Positions 22,903-34,557 of a stretch of 64,000 bases of DNA are shown in pieces. The stretch spans positions 186,001 to 250,000 of the forward strand of contig MU400552.1 of the NCBI GenBank assembly GCA_022578965.1. The letters run 5' to 3'. Both the position numbers and the translations under genes were made by a program. Source of the stretch: Xylaria sp. FL1777. Its lineage: Eukaryota > Ascomycota > Sordariomycetes > Xylariales > Xylariaceae. The notes below the pieces were generated by a model, which was given only the letters and a program-made list of their open reading frames with translations, searched no databases and was not told the origin of the DNA. Numbering within the stretch: position 1 is the first letter of the stretch; every line of letters starts with the position of its first letter.

Positions 22903-23652
22903 AATAAATCGTTAGCAGTGTATCTTGGTCAGTATCGACAGACTAACCTTTGAGAAAAAGTAGCATCCGTACGAGAAGAAGGAAACACTCGGTTTTATAT
23001 GTAAGGCATGTAAGGAACTGCATTTGGAACCTCAGCCGACTTAGCGCGTAAAGTGGCAGCTGAAAAGACGACCGCAGTTAGGGATAACGGGTCAAGCTAT
23101 GCTGAGAAAGGTAAGAAACTAGTATTACAAGCATAGATTTTATATAATATATGTCCTTGTCAAGTGTATTGAGGGTGATCTTTGTCTACGTTGTTGTTAC
23201 CCCATTTGTTCTTCTGTCTATTCTACACGTTGATAACCGAACTTCAGCTGTGCTGACACGGCCCACACGCACCACGCCAACAGACAATAGCCACACAATA
23301 TCTGAGTATCAAGGGATAAAGGGAGTTTGACTGCAAATTTAAGCTAGCTAACTTTATTACTAAGCGAAACTTACGATTTAAGATTTAACGACTTCGTCAG
23401 AATTATCAGATCGCTCTTAGTTATACATTGTCTGAAGAGAGCAAATCAGGAACTAATTCAAGGATAGGCTACTTAGTAACAGAGACAGTAATAATTCATA
23501 TTTACTGCGGCTTGATGACGCTACCGGCGGCCGAATAGGTTATCACTGATAGAACTCGTATTTATGGCATGTACTTACCTATGTAAGAGGACAAGCCTCA
23601 GGCTCAGATGTATAATTCTTTCAGTTATTACGGTATTTAAGCTGTGATCTAT
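22903..23652. other. Intergenic, P450 promoter
   Basis: AT-rich spacer with no open frame of interest and no repeat recognised. Confidence 0.55.
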
Positions 23653-24912
23653 TCACCACCTGCGAGGCGCTTCCACGCTCCCTGACGTGAATGTGCGGGT
23701 TGTTATGGCCGCTTTAGCTCTCTCTTTCTCTAGCTTGACCAACCCCGTTCTGTCTGTCAAAGGGGTTGCGTCGATGATGTTATCAAACGCATCGTCGACA
23801 CCGAGATCTGAATAATTATCATTATCAGAGTCTGGCTCCATGTCTAAGTCGACTTCATATCTCTGTGGCTGAGGAGGGGGGATGGCTTGCGGCTTCGGTT
23901 TCTTGTCAGTGTCTTGAGGCTCGGCGAAAGGCTTTGATGCGAGAATCTTGCGTCTAATTTCTTCCATTTCGGCCTCATCATCATCCTCGTCATCCTCATC
24001 GTCGGTTATGTCAAAGGGATCCTTTTTCTTCTGTATCCTTGTTGAGCCTTCTGCAATTGCACCTGGTTTTGGCCATTGAGCAGGTTTCTTTCCAAGGTAA
24101 ATACCATCTTTATTTTCATTACCGCTGTCGTCACTGGCACCTTGTTCGTCGTTGTCGTTGTCGTTGTTGTTGTCATTGTGTTCGTCAGAGTCCTCGTCAG
24201 AGTCTACTATTACCCTGCGGTTGACGTTTCCTCCTTTCCACAGATCATCATTATCGTCATTCTCCCGACTCTCAGCATGTTCGCGCTCCAGACGTTCCAG
24301 CCACTCCTTCTCGGTCTTTTTTACGGCATCCTCATCTTCGCAGGCAGCATACTTCTTGAGCAGTTTTGAGTTGATCGCAAGGAAGGACTCGCCGTAGTTG
24401 AAGGGACGAAGGACCTGCTCAGCCCAATCTGGGTGACCGCAGATGTAGAAAGACGCAGCGAGGGCCTCGACACAGTTCAGACGATAGGGCTTGCCGTAGT
24501 TGACGGTATTCGCAGCGACGAGGTAGGGCAATAAGCGCTCGCATTTGCCACCGACCTTGTTCCACTGCACCTCCTGCGTCCGGGCCCAGGAGCACTCAAC
24601 GACAGCAGCGCCGTACTGGTCCATGAGCTCGCGATCGGCCGGTGACAGGGTGTGCTTGCCGTTGGGGGTGATGATGACGCCGTTGTGGCGCTGGCCGAGA
24701 TGCAGGTCGCGCATGAGGCCGAGTCTGATGAGCTTCTTGCCGGAACATCGCTTCGGGTCGCAGTGGTTCAGATCCCAGCAGGCGGCCTTGAAAGGGGGAG
24801 GTTGCGCATCGTCGGTGCGGTCGGCTTCATCGATATGGCGGGCCGGCCGTGGCCGCGAGCGCGGGGCATTTTTACCTCCTCCACGAAAGTTGTCTTTCTT
24901 GTGGCGCACCAT
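23653..24912 (-). CDS. TSR3: 18S rRNA aminocarboxypropyltransferase
   Basis: Transfers the aminocarboxypropyl group of S-adenosylmethionine to the hypermodified pseudouridine of 18S rRNA during late small-subunit maturation in nucleus and cytoplasm. The single exon gives 419 residues. It begins with a basic segment (M-V-R-H-K-K-D-N-F-R-G-G-G-K) that matches fungal orthologues; the frame is open 44 codons further upstream to an ATG at 25044, which I do not use. The catalytic region (about residues 45-210) shows C-W-D-x-N-H-C-D-P-K-R-C-S-G-K-K-L, L-S-P-A-D, A-V-V-E-C-S-W, R-L-L-P-Y-L-V-A-A-N-P/T-V-N-Y-G-K-P and L-N-C-V-E-A-L-A-A. The C-terminal half is long, acidic and Asp/Asn-rich, as in other filamentous fungi. 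Divergent from GGA. Confidence 0.95.
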   Translation of the reverse strand: MVRHKKDNFRGGGKNAPRSRPRPARHIDEADRTDDAQPPPFKAACWDLNHCDPKRCSGKKLIRLGLMRDLHLGQRHNGVIITPNGKHTLSPADRELMDQYGAAVVECSWARTQEVQWNKVGGKCERLLPYLVAANTVNYGKPYRLNCVEALAASFYICGHPDWAEQVLRPFNYGESFLAINSKLLKKYAACEDEDAVKKTEKEWLERLEREHAESRENDDNDDLWKGGNVNRRVIVDSDEDSDEHNDNNNDNDNDEQGASDDSGNENKDGIYLGKKPAQWPKPGAIAEGSTRIQKKKDPFDITDDEDDEDDDEAEMEEIRRKILASKPFAEPQDTDKKPKPQAIPPPQPQRYEVDLDMEPDSDNDNYSDLGVDDAFDNIIDATPLTDRTGLVKLEKERAKAAITTRTFTSGSVEAPRRW

Positions 24913-26098
24913 AATTTGATAGGGTTGTGGTCGAATGTATTGTGAGGAGGGAGGGTGGTGAGGATTAGAGAATGAGTAGGAATTTTTATGGGTGATAATG
25001 CAAGTTATCTCCAAGTTGGGGGAGTTGGAGGGTAGTATACCCAAGAGAGATGATGAGATGTGGAGGGGTGGCCATGTTTGCGCATTATCCCCCGATTGTG
25101 AATGTTGGCGGGGTTAAACTCTATTAATGCAGTCTGATGCAGTTAACTAACACACTGACTAAGTAAAATGCATCTATCTCTCTTAAAAATTCATACTGAA
25201 TTAGGCTTAGTACAGTTATTATCACTTTTACTTGACTTGTTCATTTCATCCTATCTTTACGCAGAGGTACCTAGGTGACTCAACGAACAGGTATGTATCA
25301 ATTACCACTGAGTAGTATGAAGTAGACAGAGTTGGTATGATATAATTAATTACTATAGAAGTATATAAAAACATCAACTAAATAAAGTCTACAATGAAAA
25401 CGAAATCAATACATTTTTTTTTTTTTATATCTCAAGTCAAGGCTACCTACCTAGGTAGACTAGACGCTTGTGATTGTAAGGCAGATTCCTACTATAATAG
25501 GTTTAGTTCCATTTCCCAATAACCACGACGTTATCTTCTCTATCTACTTCCTACCTAAAGACTGAGAGGGGCCTGATTGATTCCGTCGTGTCTAATATTA
25601 GTTAGCTAGCCTAGCTGGCCTACACTACAACAATTATAGGCCAAGCCACCTTAGCGAACCATAAGCATCGCCTGTCACTCATCCCATCACATCAACTCTT
25701 TTCCAGTTAGGGGGATTTTCCGTGGTGCTTGTCGTCGTCATCCTCGCCATCCTCGCCGGACCTTGAAAGAAAGAAGGGAAGACACTTGTTCCTCCAAATC
25801 CGAGGCACTTCTATTGTTATAGCTATACATAAGCCGCGTACATATTGGGCGACATGATGACCTAGCGTCTTCCCGGGAAAAGACAGCACTGGGGCCAGCC
25901 ATCTCGTATTGATTTTGATTTCATCCTGTATCGCCTCGTTTCTCCTCGTTTCTTGTATTCGCGTATCAGCTCGCCGCGACGAGGCCCAACCTTCGAGGAC
26001 GATAAGGCTAACACAAACACAAACGCCAACGCCAACGCTGCCAGAACGACACCGGGGAGAAGGAGGAGAAGAAAAAGAAGAGAAGCGACAGCAGCAAC
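24913..26098. other. TSR3-GGA divergent intergenic region
   Basis: Bidirectional promoter region. It contains ACCTAGGT-type palindromes at 25266-25279 and 25443-25459 and a T-tract near 25415-25428. The 26030-26098 part is a purine-rich leader of the GGA gene. No gene seen. Confidence 0.55.
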
Positions 26099-28269
26099 AT
26101 GGAGGCTGCCTCGGCTCGTGCGGCGGCTAGAGACCGCTGGGGCGAGATGGGCTACCCTCGCCCGTCCCAGCTGCAGCGCTTCATCTCCAGCGCCTGCAGC
26201 CCCGACAACTACGAGCCCAACCTGGCCCTCAACCTCGAGATCGCCGACCTCATCAACAGCAAGAAGGGCACCGCCCCGCGCGAGGCCGCCGTCGCCATCG
26301 TCAACTACATCAATTCCCGCAACGCCAGCGTCGGTCTGCTCGCCCTCGGTCTCCTCGACATCTGCGTCAAGAACTGCGGATATCCCTTCCATCTGCAGAT
26401 CAGCGCCAAGGAGTTCTTGAACGAGCTTGTCCGGCGCTTTCCCGAGCGACCCCCCCTACGCTACTCCCGTGTCCAGTCTAAGATACTCGAGGCCATTGAG
26501 GAGTGGCGTAGCACCATATGTGAGACCAGTCGATACAAGGAAGACTTGGGTTTCATTCGCGACATGCATCGTCTGCTGAGCTACAAGGGCTATCATTTCC
26601 CCGAGGTGCGGAGGGACGATGTTGCTGTCTTGAACCCGAGCGATGTAAGTATACTCTTGCAAAGGAGCTATGCACGATCAAAAAATATGAAGAAAAGGAA
26701 GGAAATTGCGCAACTAACATTCTTCCAGAGTTTGAAATCAGCTGAGGAAATGGAGGAGGAAGAACGTGAGGCGCAATCCGCCAAGCTCCAAGAGCTGATT
26801 CGACGAGGTGCTCCCGAGGACTTGCAAGAGGCCAACCGACTCATGAAGATCATGGCCGGCTACGACACGAGATCGAAGACGGACTACCGCGCGAAGGCTG
26901 CTGAGGAGGTCGGAAAGATTCAGGCCAAGGCCCGTCTGTTGGAAGAAAGGCTGGCCGCTTTCCGGCCCGGTGACACTATGGCAGATGGCGATGTGTTTGA
27001 GGACCTGGCTGCGTCGCTCCAGAGTGCACAGCCCAAGATTCAAAAGATGTGTGAGGAGGAGTCAGACGACCATGAGGCTGTCGCCAAGCTGTTTGAAATC
27101 AACGATAGCATACACCGGACCGTCGAAAGGTGGAAGTTACTCAAAAAAGGCGATGTCGAGGGCGCCGACAAGTTAGCGCGAGGGGCCCCCATACCGACAC
27201 CTTCAGCTCCCTCTGGAAAAGCTAGATCTTCGGTAGCGAACGAGCTGTCGTTGATCGATTTCGATGCCGACGCAGGGACAAATGGAGCTGCTACCGAGGC
27301 TGCGTCATCTTCTCAAGTCGGAGGTCTAGAGAACGACTTACTGGGCTTGTCTCTAGGAGACAGCACCGGTAGCTTTGGACAAGGCGGTGGCATATCTCTT
27401 GGCTTTGGTGCTAATCAAAGTCCGTTAACCCTCCATCATGACTACGACCAACCCGGTCATCAATTAAACATCAGACTAACTTTGCTATAGATATACCAGG
27501 TCCCGCGCTTCTCTCATCACTGACGCAGAACAGCACTGCTAAAGGGCCAACGCCAACCCCTACGCCGCCTCCATTTTCTCCGTATTCAGGATTCGCCTCC
27601 AAGCCATCAGCATCACAGTCAACAACGCCACAACCTTCTTTGGGTCAATATTCGGCATTCTCGCATCCCCCTCAAAAGACGAATGATCCTTTCGCGTCTC
27701 TTAGCTCATCACAGCTCTCATCAAAACCCGTTACGCAACAACCTCCAGCGGCACCTACCCTTCCCAACGACGATGATGAATGGTCATTTTCTTCTGCTCT
27801 CCCGCCAGAGGCCTCTGCTCCGCGTGATCACCAAGTCGTCGTTAGCAATAGTCTTCTCCGAATTAATATGAAGGCTGTTAGAGCACCACAGGCGCCTAAT
27901 GCATTGTCGTTATTGTTTTCCTTTTCCAATTCTTCTCCACAGCACATAAGCGATTTGCACTTTCAATTAGCGGTTACAAAGGTGATAGCATATCCTATAT
28001 CTTTCTCACCCATACATACTCGCACATTGGTGTCTTACTCAATCCTGACTAACTAATGATAGGGGTACGAACTTAAACTCCAACCCCAGACCGGTCGTAC
28101 ATTGCAACCGAATCAAGACAACGGCGTGACGCAGGTCATTCAGGTGTGGCATGCGGGCGAAACGACGAAGAAAGTTGATAGTGCGCGGTTACGGTGGCGC
28201 GTCAGTTATACATGGGGGACAGAGCCCAAGGCTGAGACGGGCGACATTCCCGAATTTAGCATTGCGTAG
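26099..28269 (+). CDS. GGA-type clathrin adaptor (VHS-GAT-GAE)
   Basis: ARF-dependent adaptor that sorts cargo from the trans-Golgi to endosomes. Exons 26099-26644, 26729-27419, 27491-27981 and 28063-28269 give 644 residues, slightly longer than yeast Gga1/Gga2. The VHS domain covers about 10-160 (ends near L-L-S-Y-K-G-Y-x-F-P), and the helical GAT domain about 185-300 (E-D-L-Q-E-A-N-R-L-M-K-I-M-A-G-Y starts its conserved helix). A Ser/Pro-rich hinge with L-L-G-L-S-L, a possible clathrin-binding box, follows, and a C-terminal gamma-adaptin ear lies at about 525-644. Intron 1 is 84 nt, a multiple of three and free of stops, so retention would not break the frame. Orthology to yeast GGA1/GGA2 is clear, but a specific symbol is not assigned. 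Confidence 0.93.
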
Positions 28270-29566
28270 AGTTAGTTGATCGACGGGGTGATTGGTGAAC
28301 ACCTAAAATACAGAACGCTACAGAAAGAAATGACGTCGAAACGTGAACGTGGAACATCGTCTTTTGTGGATAGTGAATGGAGAACGGGAGTTGTTGCGCG
28401 GGTCTCTTGTAATGTTGAACTTTGCAATTGCGAGTTGAACCATCTCGCCTCAACTGGGTAGGACTAACATCCGCCAAATGCACCTCGGCTAGGCCGTAGA
28501 GAACAAGGGGGGAACTCGGGCTCTGCGCTCGTAGACCGTAGGTACCCAATTAAGCAAGTACACTGACCGCAGAGTATCGCTTATCGTAGGTATGCAATCT
28601 GATATTCACAACGGTAAGATGCGAGAATGGTTATAAGTGGTTAGTTCAATGTTAGCTGTGACCATCTATCTGTGTAGGGCAGACACAGCAGAAACAGATA
28701 TGAGCGAAGAGAGGAAGAGGCAGGAAATGTAGCGTCAAGTTGCCGGGATGTTTATTTAGATCTCAGATCAAATAAAACGTTAATTCAACTTAATCCCATC
28801 GATCCTAAACCAGTTCATGACACTAATTAGATTAGATTGGAGAGAATCATATTCCTTAATGCTTTTTTTTTTAGTTGCAGGCCAACTGAATTTTAACGTT
28901 ATATATGCTCGGGTAACTAAATCGTTATTTTATATACCAAAGAGCTAGTATTCTAAATATCATTTCATATAGACTCTGAAGAACAGAGAATTCATCATAC
29001 CCTTCGCATACCTACTTAGTTAAGCAGCTGATTACCTATTACTAGTAGACAAACAGGTGATGTAACTGTTATATCACATCACATTGTCTATAATTACGTA
29101 GCTCTCCAATCTTCTCACCAATAGCAACAGTGAGCCATGACATTTTGAGAAGGGAGTTGTTGTTAACGTAATTCTGAATTAAGATATGATGGGTCGTATA
29201 ATACAGAGGTATATAATACAACTGGCGATGGCGAAATCTTTATTCGACCAAATGACCTCGTCTGTCCCATCCCTTCCATTCTATATACTCCATGTCTACA
29301 GTTAGTATGGGCGTTTCTAAGTGGTCTTCGTGTACACGTCCTGTATGCTATGTTCTGTTTTAATCCAGACCGTTCATGCATTGCAGACATTCATCTTGCA
29401 TATCGCGTCTTACATTTCCCTCTCGTACAGATGCCCAATGTGAGTTCCATCAGCGCCGACTCAACCAGTGCTAAGGATTCAGCTAAGAGTTGTGGGCGTA
29501 GAGTTAATGGTAGATACTAGGTAGTTAGCCCATACGCAGAGCCCAAAATACCAATCAATTAAGCTG
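28270..29566. other. Convergent 3' intergenic region
   Basis: Between GGA and mitochondrial IF2, AT-rich. Short open frames (for example 28256-28549 and 29163-29390, minus) lack support. Confidence 0.55.
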
Positions 29567-32500
29567 TTAGAGGCTCCGTGCGGTACGAACTTCCTCATAA
29601 GCCTGGATTTGGTCGTCAACTTCGAGGTCCTGGAACTCTTCAAACCCCATTCCACACTCAGTGCCCTTGCGCATTTCCATGACGTCTTTCTTGACATGTT
29701 TCAAGGTTTCGAGTTTGCCTATTAATGAAACTTGGTCAGTCTCGTAGCTTCTAGGTATAGACATACAGCAACAAAAAGTAAAAATGTAACATCAGGTCCA
29801 GAAGATTGGGAAATAGAAAAAGGAGATGAACGAGAATAGAATATAACGGAACATACCATCGAAAATAACCTCCCCGCGCCGCAAAATGCGATAAAGATTA
29901 TTCTTGCCTACAATCCCATTGCGCACGCGACAGCCAGCAATATTCTTGTAAACGCGTCCCCGCAAATTAATCGGGAAAATCTGTAGGACCTCAGCCTCGC
30001 CGAGCACGCGTGTAGTAACATCGGGCGCAAGATATTCACTGAGTGTCGCCTTCACGTCGTCAATGAGATGATAGATGACATTTTGGCTAAGAATGCGGAC
30101 ACCCTCCTCCTCTGCCATGCGTCGGACGTGTCCAGGCGTCGTTGTGGAGAAGTTGATGAGCGTCGATTTCGACGCTGCCGCGTGGGTGACATCAGATTCG
30201 CTGATAGGCCCCGTCGCGGAGCGCAGGACTCGTGGCTGCACCTCGTGGTTGCCGATCTCTTGGATCGCGGCACAAACGGCTTCCACGGACCCGTGCACGT
30301 CACCCTTCACGACGAAGTTGACCATCTTTGTCCCGTTCTCCTCATCCGCGAGAACTTCCTGCACGCCCGTGCCGCCTTGGGCAGCCGTCTTCTCGGATGC
30401 ACGCTTTTCTTGAAGAATCTTGCGCGCCTCGTTGATGAGTTCGTATTCAGCGGCGTCCTTTTCTCGTTCACGGAGTCCTTCGCGGTAAGACACGGCTATC
30501 TTGGCTTTGTCTTCGTTGGGGGATTGAATGACATGATCTCCTGCTGCAGGAAGATCTTTCCAGCCGAGGATCTCAACAGGAGTTCCGGGTGGTGCCTCGG
30601 TAATGTTAACGCCGGCCTCATTGCGGAGCTGTCGAATCTTTGCCCAGGTAAGACCTGCCGCGATATAATCACCAGGCCGCAAGGTACCACGTTTAACGAG
30701 TACGGTCGCAACCTTGCCCGTAGGTTTGAGACTGCTTTCTAGAACCCATCCTTCAGCGGCACCGTCAGGTTCCGCTCGGTGGTCTAGAATCTCAGAAAGG
30801 GCAAGGATATTCTCCTCTAGATCATCCATACCCTGACCTGTCTTGCCGCTTACACAGACGACTTGAACATCACCCCCAAAATCTTCAATCTCAACGCCGG
30901 CGCTAGCTAGATCATGCTTCACGGCATCGATACGAGCGCCATCTTTATCGACTTTACTAATAGCCACGATAATTGGTACCTTGGCAGCGTGGGCATGCTT
31001 CAAAGCCTCGAGAGTTTGAGGTTTGACACTATCGTCTGCAGCGACAACCAAAACAACAATATCGGTCACATTGGCCCCACGCTGCCTCATGGTCAAGAAA
31101 GCTGCGTGTCCGGGAGTGTCGAGGAAGGTTATTGGCTTGCCTGACGATAACCTCACCGAGAAAGCACCAATATGCTGTGTGATGCCACCGTGCTCTTGTG
31201 CCGCAACTGAGGATTTACGTAAATAATCAAGAATTGTCGTTTTGCCGTGATCGACGTGACCCATAATTGTCACCACAGGTGGTCGAGAGGGAAGCAGTGA
31301 GGCATCTTCCGGCGGAGGTCGTGGTTTAAGGTCTTGACTGTCGCCAGCATCAATGGTTGGCTCATATCCATACTCTTGCGCCACCAGAGCTGCCGTCTCG
31401 CCGGCCATGAGACTATCCAACGTTACTCCCTCAAATCCAAGCTCGCCAAGTTGAACGAGGAAGTCTTCCGGTTTAATCTTGAGGGCATTGGCAAACGTTG
31501 TAATACTAATCAATTCTGGTAAGACAATGGGGATGGGTTCTGTCCGTTCGGATTCACGCTGTGCCTTGCGCAGTTCTTTCTGCCGACGCTTCTCCAGATA
31601 CTGATCGTAAGCATCCACTTCCTCTTCGACCTCAAAGCGAGAAGCCTTTTGTGAGCGCCGCCCGCTACGTTTCTTTTCCGGTTTTTTCTCGGGCTCAGAG
31701 AGATCCCATCGGTTACTTTTCTCGCCATTATGGCCACTGTGGCGTGGCGGCGGTTGAGCTATCGAGGTATCCCAGACTCCCGCGCTACGGTCAATATCAA
31801 CAGTCTTATCGTTTAGGAGCACCGACGGATCAGAAACCGACACATCCGATAATGATCGCTCCATAGCCTGAGAATTCGTATGCTTGGGCTGAGATGTGGC
31901 CACGACAGGCTGCCCTGTATTAGAGAAATCATTGCCTACGGCCGCTTTGCTGATGGGTTTTCGCCCCAGTTGACCCCATTCCTGAGACATGCCGAAATCC
32001 TGCGGATCGCTTTTAGCAGAAGCTTTTATCGCCGCATCGCGCGCACCGGCAAGTTCCAGTGCAGCAAAGCCACCCGATGGAGCCGCCGCACTATCGAGCT
32101 TCCCAGACCCGGAATTAGGTGCTGGCTTCCCAAATGCGAAACCAGCTGCCAACTTCCCAAGCGTGGACCCAGCTGCTGGCTTCCCAGATCCTGCGAAAGG
32201 CGGCTCTATGTTGGCCTGCGAACCGCTCTTAACAGAAGCTTTTATTGCCGCATCGCGCGCACCGGCAAGTTCCAGTGCATCAAAGCCACCCGACGGAGCT
32301 ACCACAGTATCGCGCTTCCCAAGCGCGAGTCTAATTGCAGAGTCCTGAAACGTGGATTCAACTGCAGGCTTCCCAAACACGGATCCAAATGCTGGCTTCC
32401 CAAACGCGAAACCAGCTGCCAACTTCCCAAGCGTGGATCCAGCTGCTGACTTCCCAAACCCTCCGAAAGGTGACTCTGTGTTAGCCCGTGAACCGCTCTT

Positions 32501-33710
32501 GATAGCAGTTTTTATCTCCCCATCGCGTACGCCTGCAGCTTCTAGCGCATCAAAGCCGCCCGACGAAACTACAGCGGCATCGAGCTTGTTCGGGGCGGAA
32601 TCAGCTGCTGGCTTCGAAAATTCCGTCCAAAGTGACTCTGTGTCATCCCGCTTGTCTTCTGTAGTCTGTGGCGGCGAGGAGTTCGTCTTCGGAACATTCT
32701 TGGCGCCGCTGCCGCCCTGCGAAAACACCCCAGATCCTGCCAGACTTGATAGGCTCCATTCCTTCTTCTCTTCATTTGGGCCTGCTATGGGCTGCTGGCT
32801 AGATAGTGGGCTAGATAGTGGTCTATATGGTGGTGGGTGAGCTGCCGGTGGCTCCTTATCCCCTGTCACCTGTTTTGTAAAACGAAAAGGCTGGTTAATA
32901 GGCTTGCTATCATGCCCAATTCGTCTGAAGAAGCTCTCGCCCACGCTGGCGGTGTTGTCACCCGGGGACGTTCGTCCAGGTTCGGTCCTAATCGAAAAGG
33001 TAGTTCCAACTTCATTCAGGGACAAAGCGGGCGTGTTTCGAGGTTGCCGCTTCAGCCCGCTGGTGTCGCCGTACGCGAAAGAGTCCGTCTCCAGATACCT
33101 CTCGATTGCCTGCTGGCGCGCCGAATTCCACACATACCTGGCCTTGACCCGCGGGTCGACAGCGTCGTGCTGGGATTGACCAGGCTGTTGCGCATCCTGC
33201 TGGGAGAGGAGGGTCCGCCTTGCCCTCCATTCATGAGGATCCAGATTATCGCCCACAGTTGTTTTTTGTCTTCTGAACGCGAGGAACTTGTTGTCAGAGG
33301 TCTGTTCGGCGGGAGCAGGAGGTTCGGAGCCCCCAACGGGCGAGAGGGAAGGACCTGGTGGGCTATATGAGCTGTTTGAGCGTTGGAATGTCGGGTTGGT
33401 TGTCGCCAACAAGCTCTGGGTCTGAGGAAATGTGGCAGCGTTCAAGGAACCGCCGGCGATCGAATGAGGCGGTCGGGATAGCCGAATACGACCCGGATTA
33501 TGATTTCTTGCGCATTGCGTCGTGGCTGAGAAGAGGCGCTTCTGCGACAGCGCAGGTCTTCGTGGCAGGGAAATTCGATATTGGCAGAATGCACAGATGG
33601 AGGTGTCCCGCTGCGATGTGAAGCGTCAGCAGATCCCAGGAACAATACAGCATGATCCATGTGCATATACGCGTGTGGAAAATTACCTTTCCAATTCTCC
33701 CTCTCAGCAT
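29567..33710 (-). CDS. Mitochondrial translation initiation factor IF-2
   Basis: GTPase that brings formyl-methionyl-tRNA to the mitochondrial small subunit. Exons 33710-33687, 33610-29857 and 29718-29567 give 1,309 residues. The start was fixed by an 8-codon first exon (M-L-R-G-R-I-G-K): the downstream frame has no ATG before an upstream stop, and splicing gives an Arg-rich targeting peptide with a C-A-F-C pair. The G domain begins near residue 785 with G1 G-H-V-D-H-G-K-T, G3 D-T-P-G-H and G4 S-K-V-D; domains II, III and the C-terminal domain follow to the F-E-E-F/Q-A-Y-E-E end. The N-terminal 750 residues are low complexity and include a repeat array (31990-32600), making the protein clearly longer than yeast Ifm1 (about 680 residues). 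Function is certain; the extension's role is unknown. Confidence 0.94.
31990..32600 (-). repeat. Imperfect coding repeats in mitochondrial IF-2
   Basis: Three copies of a segment encoding S-G-G-F-(D/A)-A-L-E-x-A-G-x-R-D-x-x-I-K lie 216 and 270 bp apart (marker CATCGC at 32035, 32251, 32521). Between them are Gly/Phe/Lys-rich units ([18 protein letters not shown] type) at 32122 and 32392. Both spacings are multiples of three, so the frame is preserved. This looks like recent in-frame duplication in the linker before the G domain. Confidence 0.85.
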
Positions 33711-34557
33711 GCTGAAGTAAGGATGCCCAGACGATGTGACATCTGGGGTTGGCGATAGCGCATCGGTTCGAAAGGATATAAGTCGTGGGTGGGGAGTAGT
33801 GAAGGTCGACCTGTCTCAGATTGCAGAGTAGCAGAGTATGTAATTCCAGGTAAATTGAATACCTAGTATAACCTAGAAAATTGGTCTTGTGCTGGCCTTC
33901 TTGCACTGCGTGAGCAGTGGCGCTGTATGATATAACCAATGTGTAGAAAAAAATATTAAATGGAGCGGCCTTACTTACCTACATTACCTAAGTGCCTACC
34001 TAGGTAGGTACCTAACCTACACGCAGTACCTACATAGGGAGTAGGTACCTACGCTCCAGACATGATGTCGCTGTTCTACTGGGTATGTAGATATTAAGAT
34101 ATATCATTGTATCAGGTGTAAGTCCAGAGGTACCTACCTACTTCGGACACTCTTTATCATCATCATACAACACTCCAGAACCTATCTGTCGGAATTAATC
34201 ACGGAATTTTGGTATTGACTTTACCTGCTAAGCGATACCGTAGAACAGAAGACAATGCGTTTCATTAGATGCAATGATTTGAATCCGTTCCCCTAACAAA
34301 AATTCCCTGTGTATTCTACACGTATGAAGGGACCTGTTTCCTCTTCATAATTATTTTCCTCGGCCACTGTATATACCCCTCCACCACATAGTGATAAGTG
34401 CAACCAGCTCTGTCACTACTTAGGACTGTTTTATAACTATCAAGATCTGTGCCTGGGTAGCACTATGGGCATGTGTCTTTATACACAAATCAAACGCGAA
34501 ATATATCCCACACGTTCGAATATCGTATCCTTTCCTAGGAGTGGGATGTGTTGTCCA
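33711..34557. other. Intergenic, IF-2 promoter with CCTAGG-type motif cluster
   Basis: The densest group of CCTACCTAGGTAGGTA-like motifs lies at 33971-34052, with another copy at 34126-34142. No gene is supported; a 78-codon frame at 34465-34701 overlaps the next gene antisense. Confidence 0.55.
33971..34052. repeat. Cluster of TACCTA/TAGGTA repeats, partly palindromic
   Basis: Several TACCTA and TAGGTA units lie within 82 bp, including a perfect GCCTACCTAGGTAGG palindrome core and a GTAGGTACCTAC palindrome. Similar units occur in at least eight other spacers of the window. Confidence 0.7.

Noticed and set aside
23078..23092. Sequence resembling part of an I-SceI homing-endonuclease site
   Set aside because: Only a partial match without an intron or endonuclease gene nearby; chance similarity.
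24913..25044. Upstream in-frame start for TSR3 adding 44 codons
   Set aside because: The extension is unlike orthologues, while the Met at 24912 opens the conserved basic N-terminus.
31880..32449. 189-codon plus-strand frame with repeats
   Set aside because: Antisense image of the repeat array in mitochondrial IF-2.
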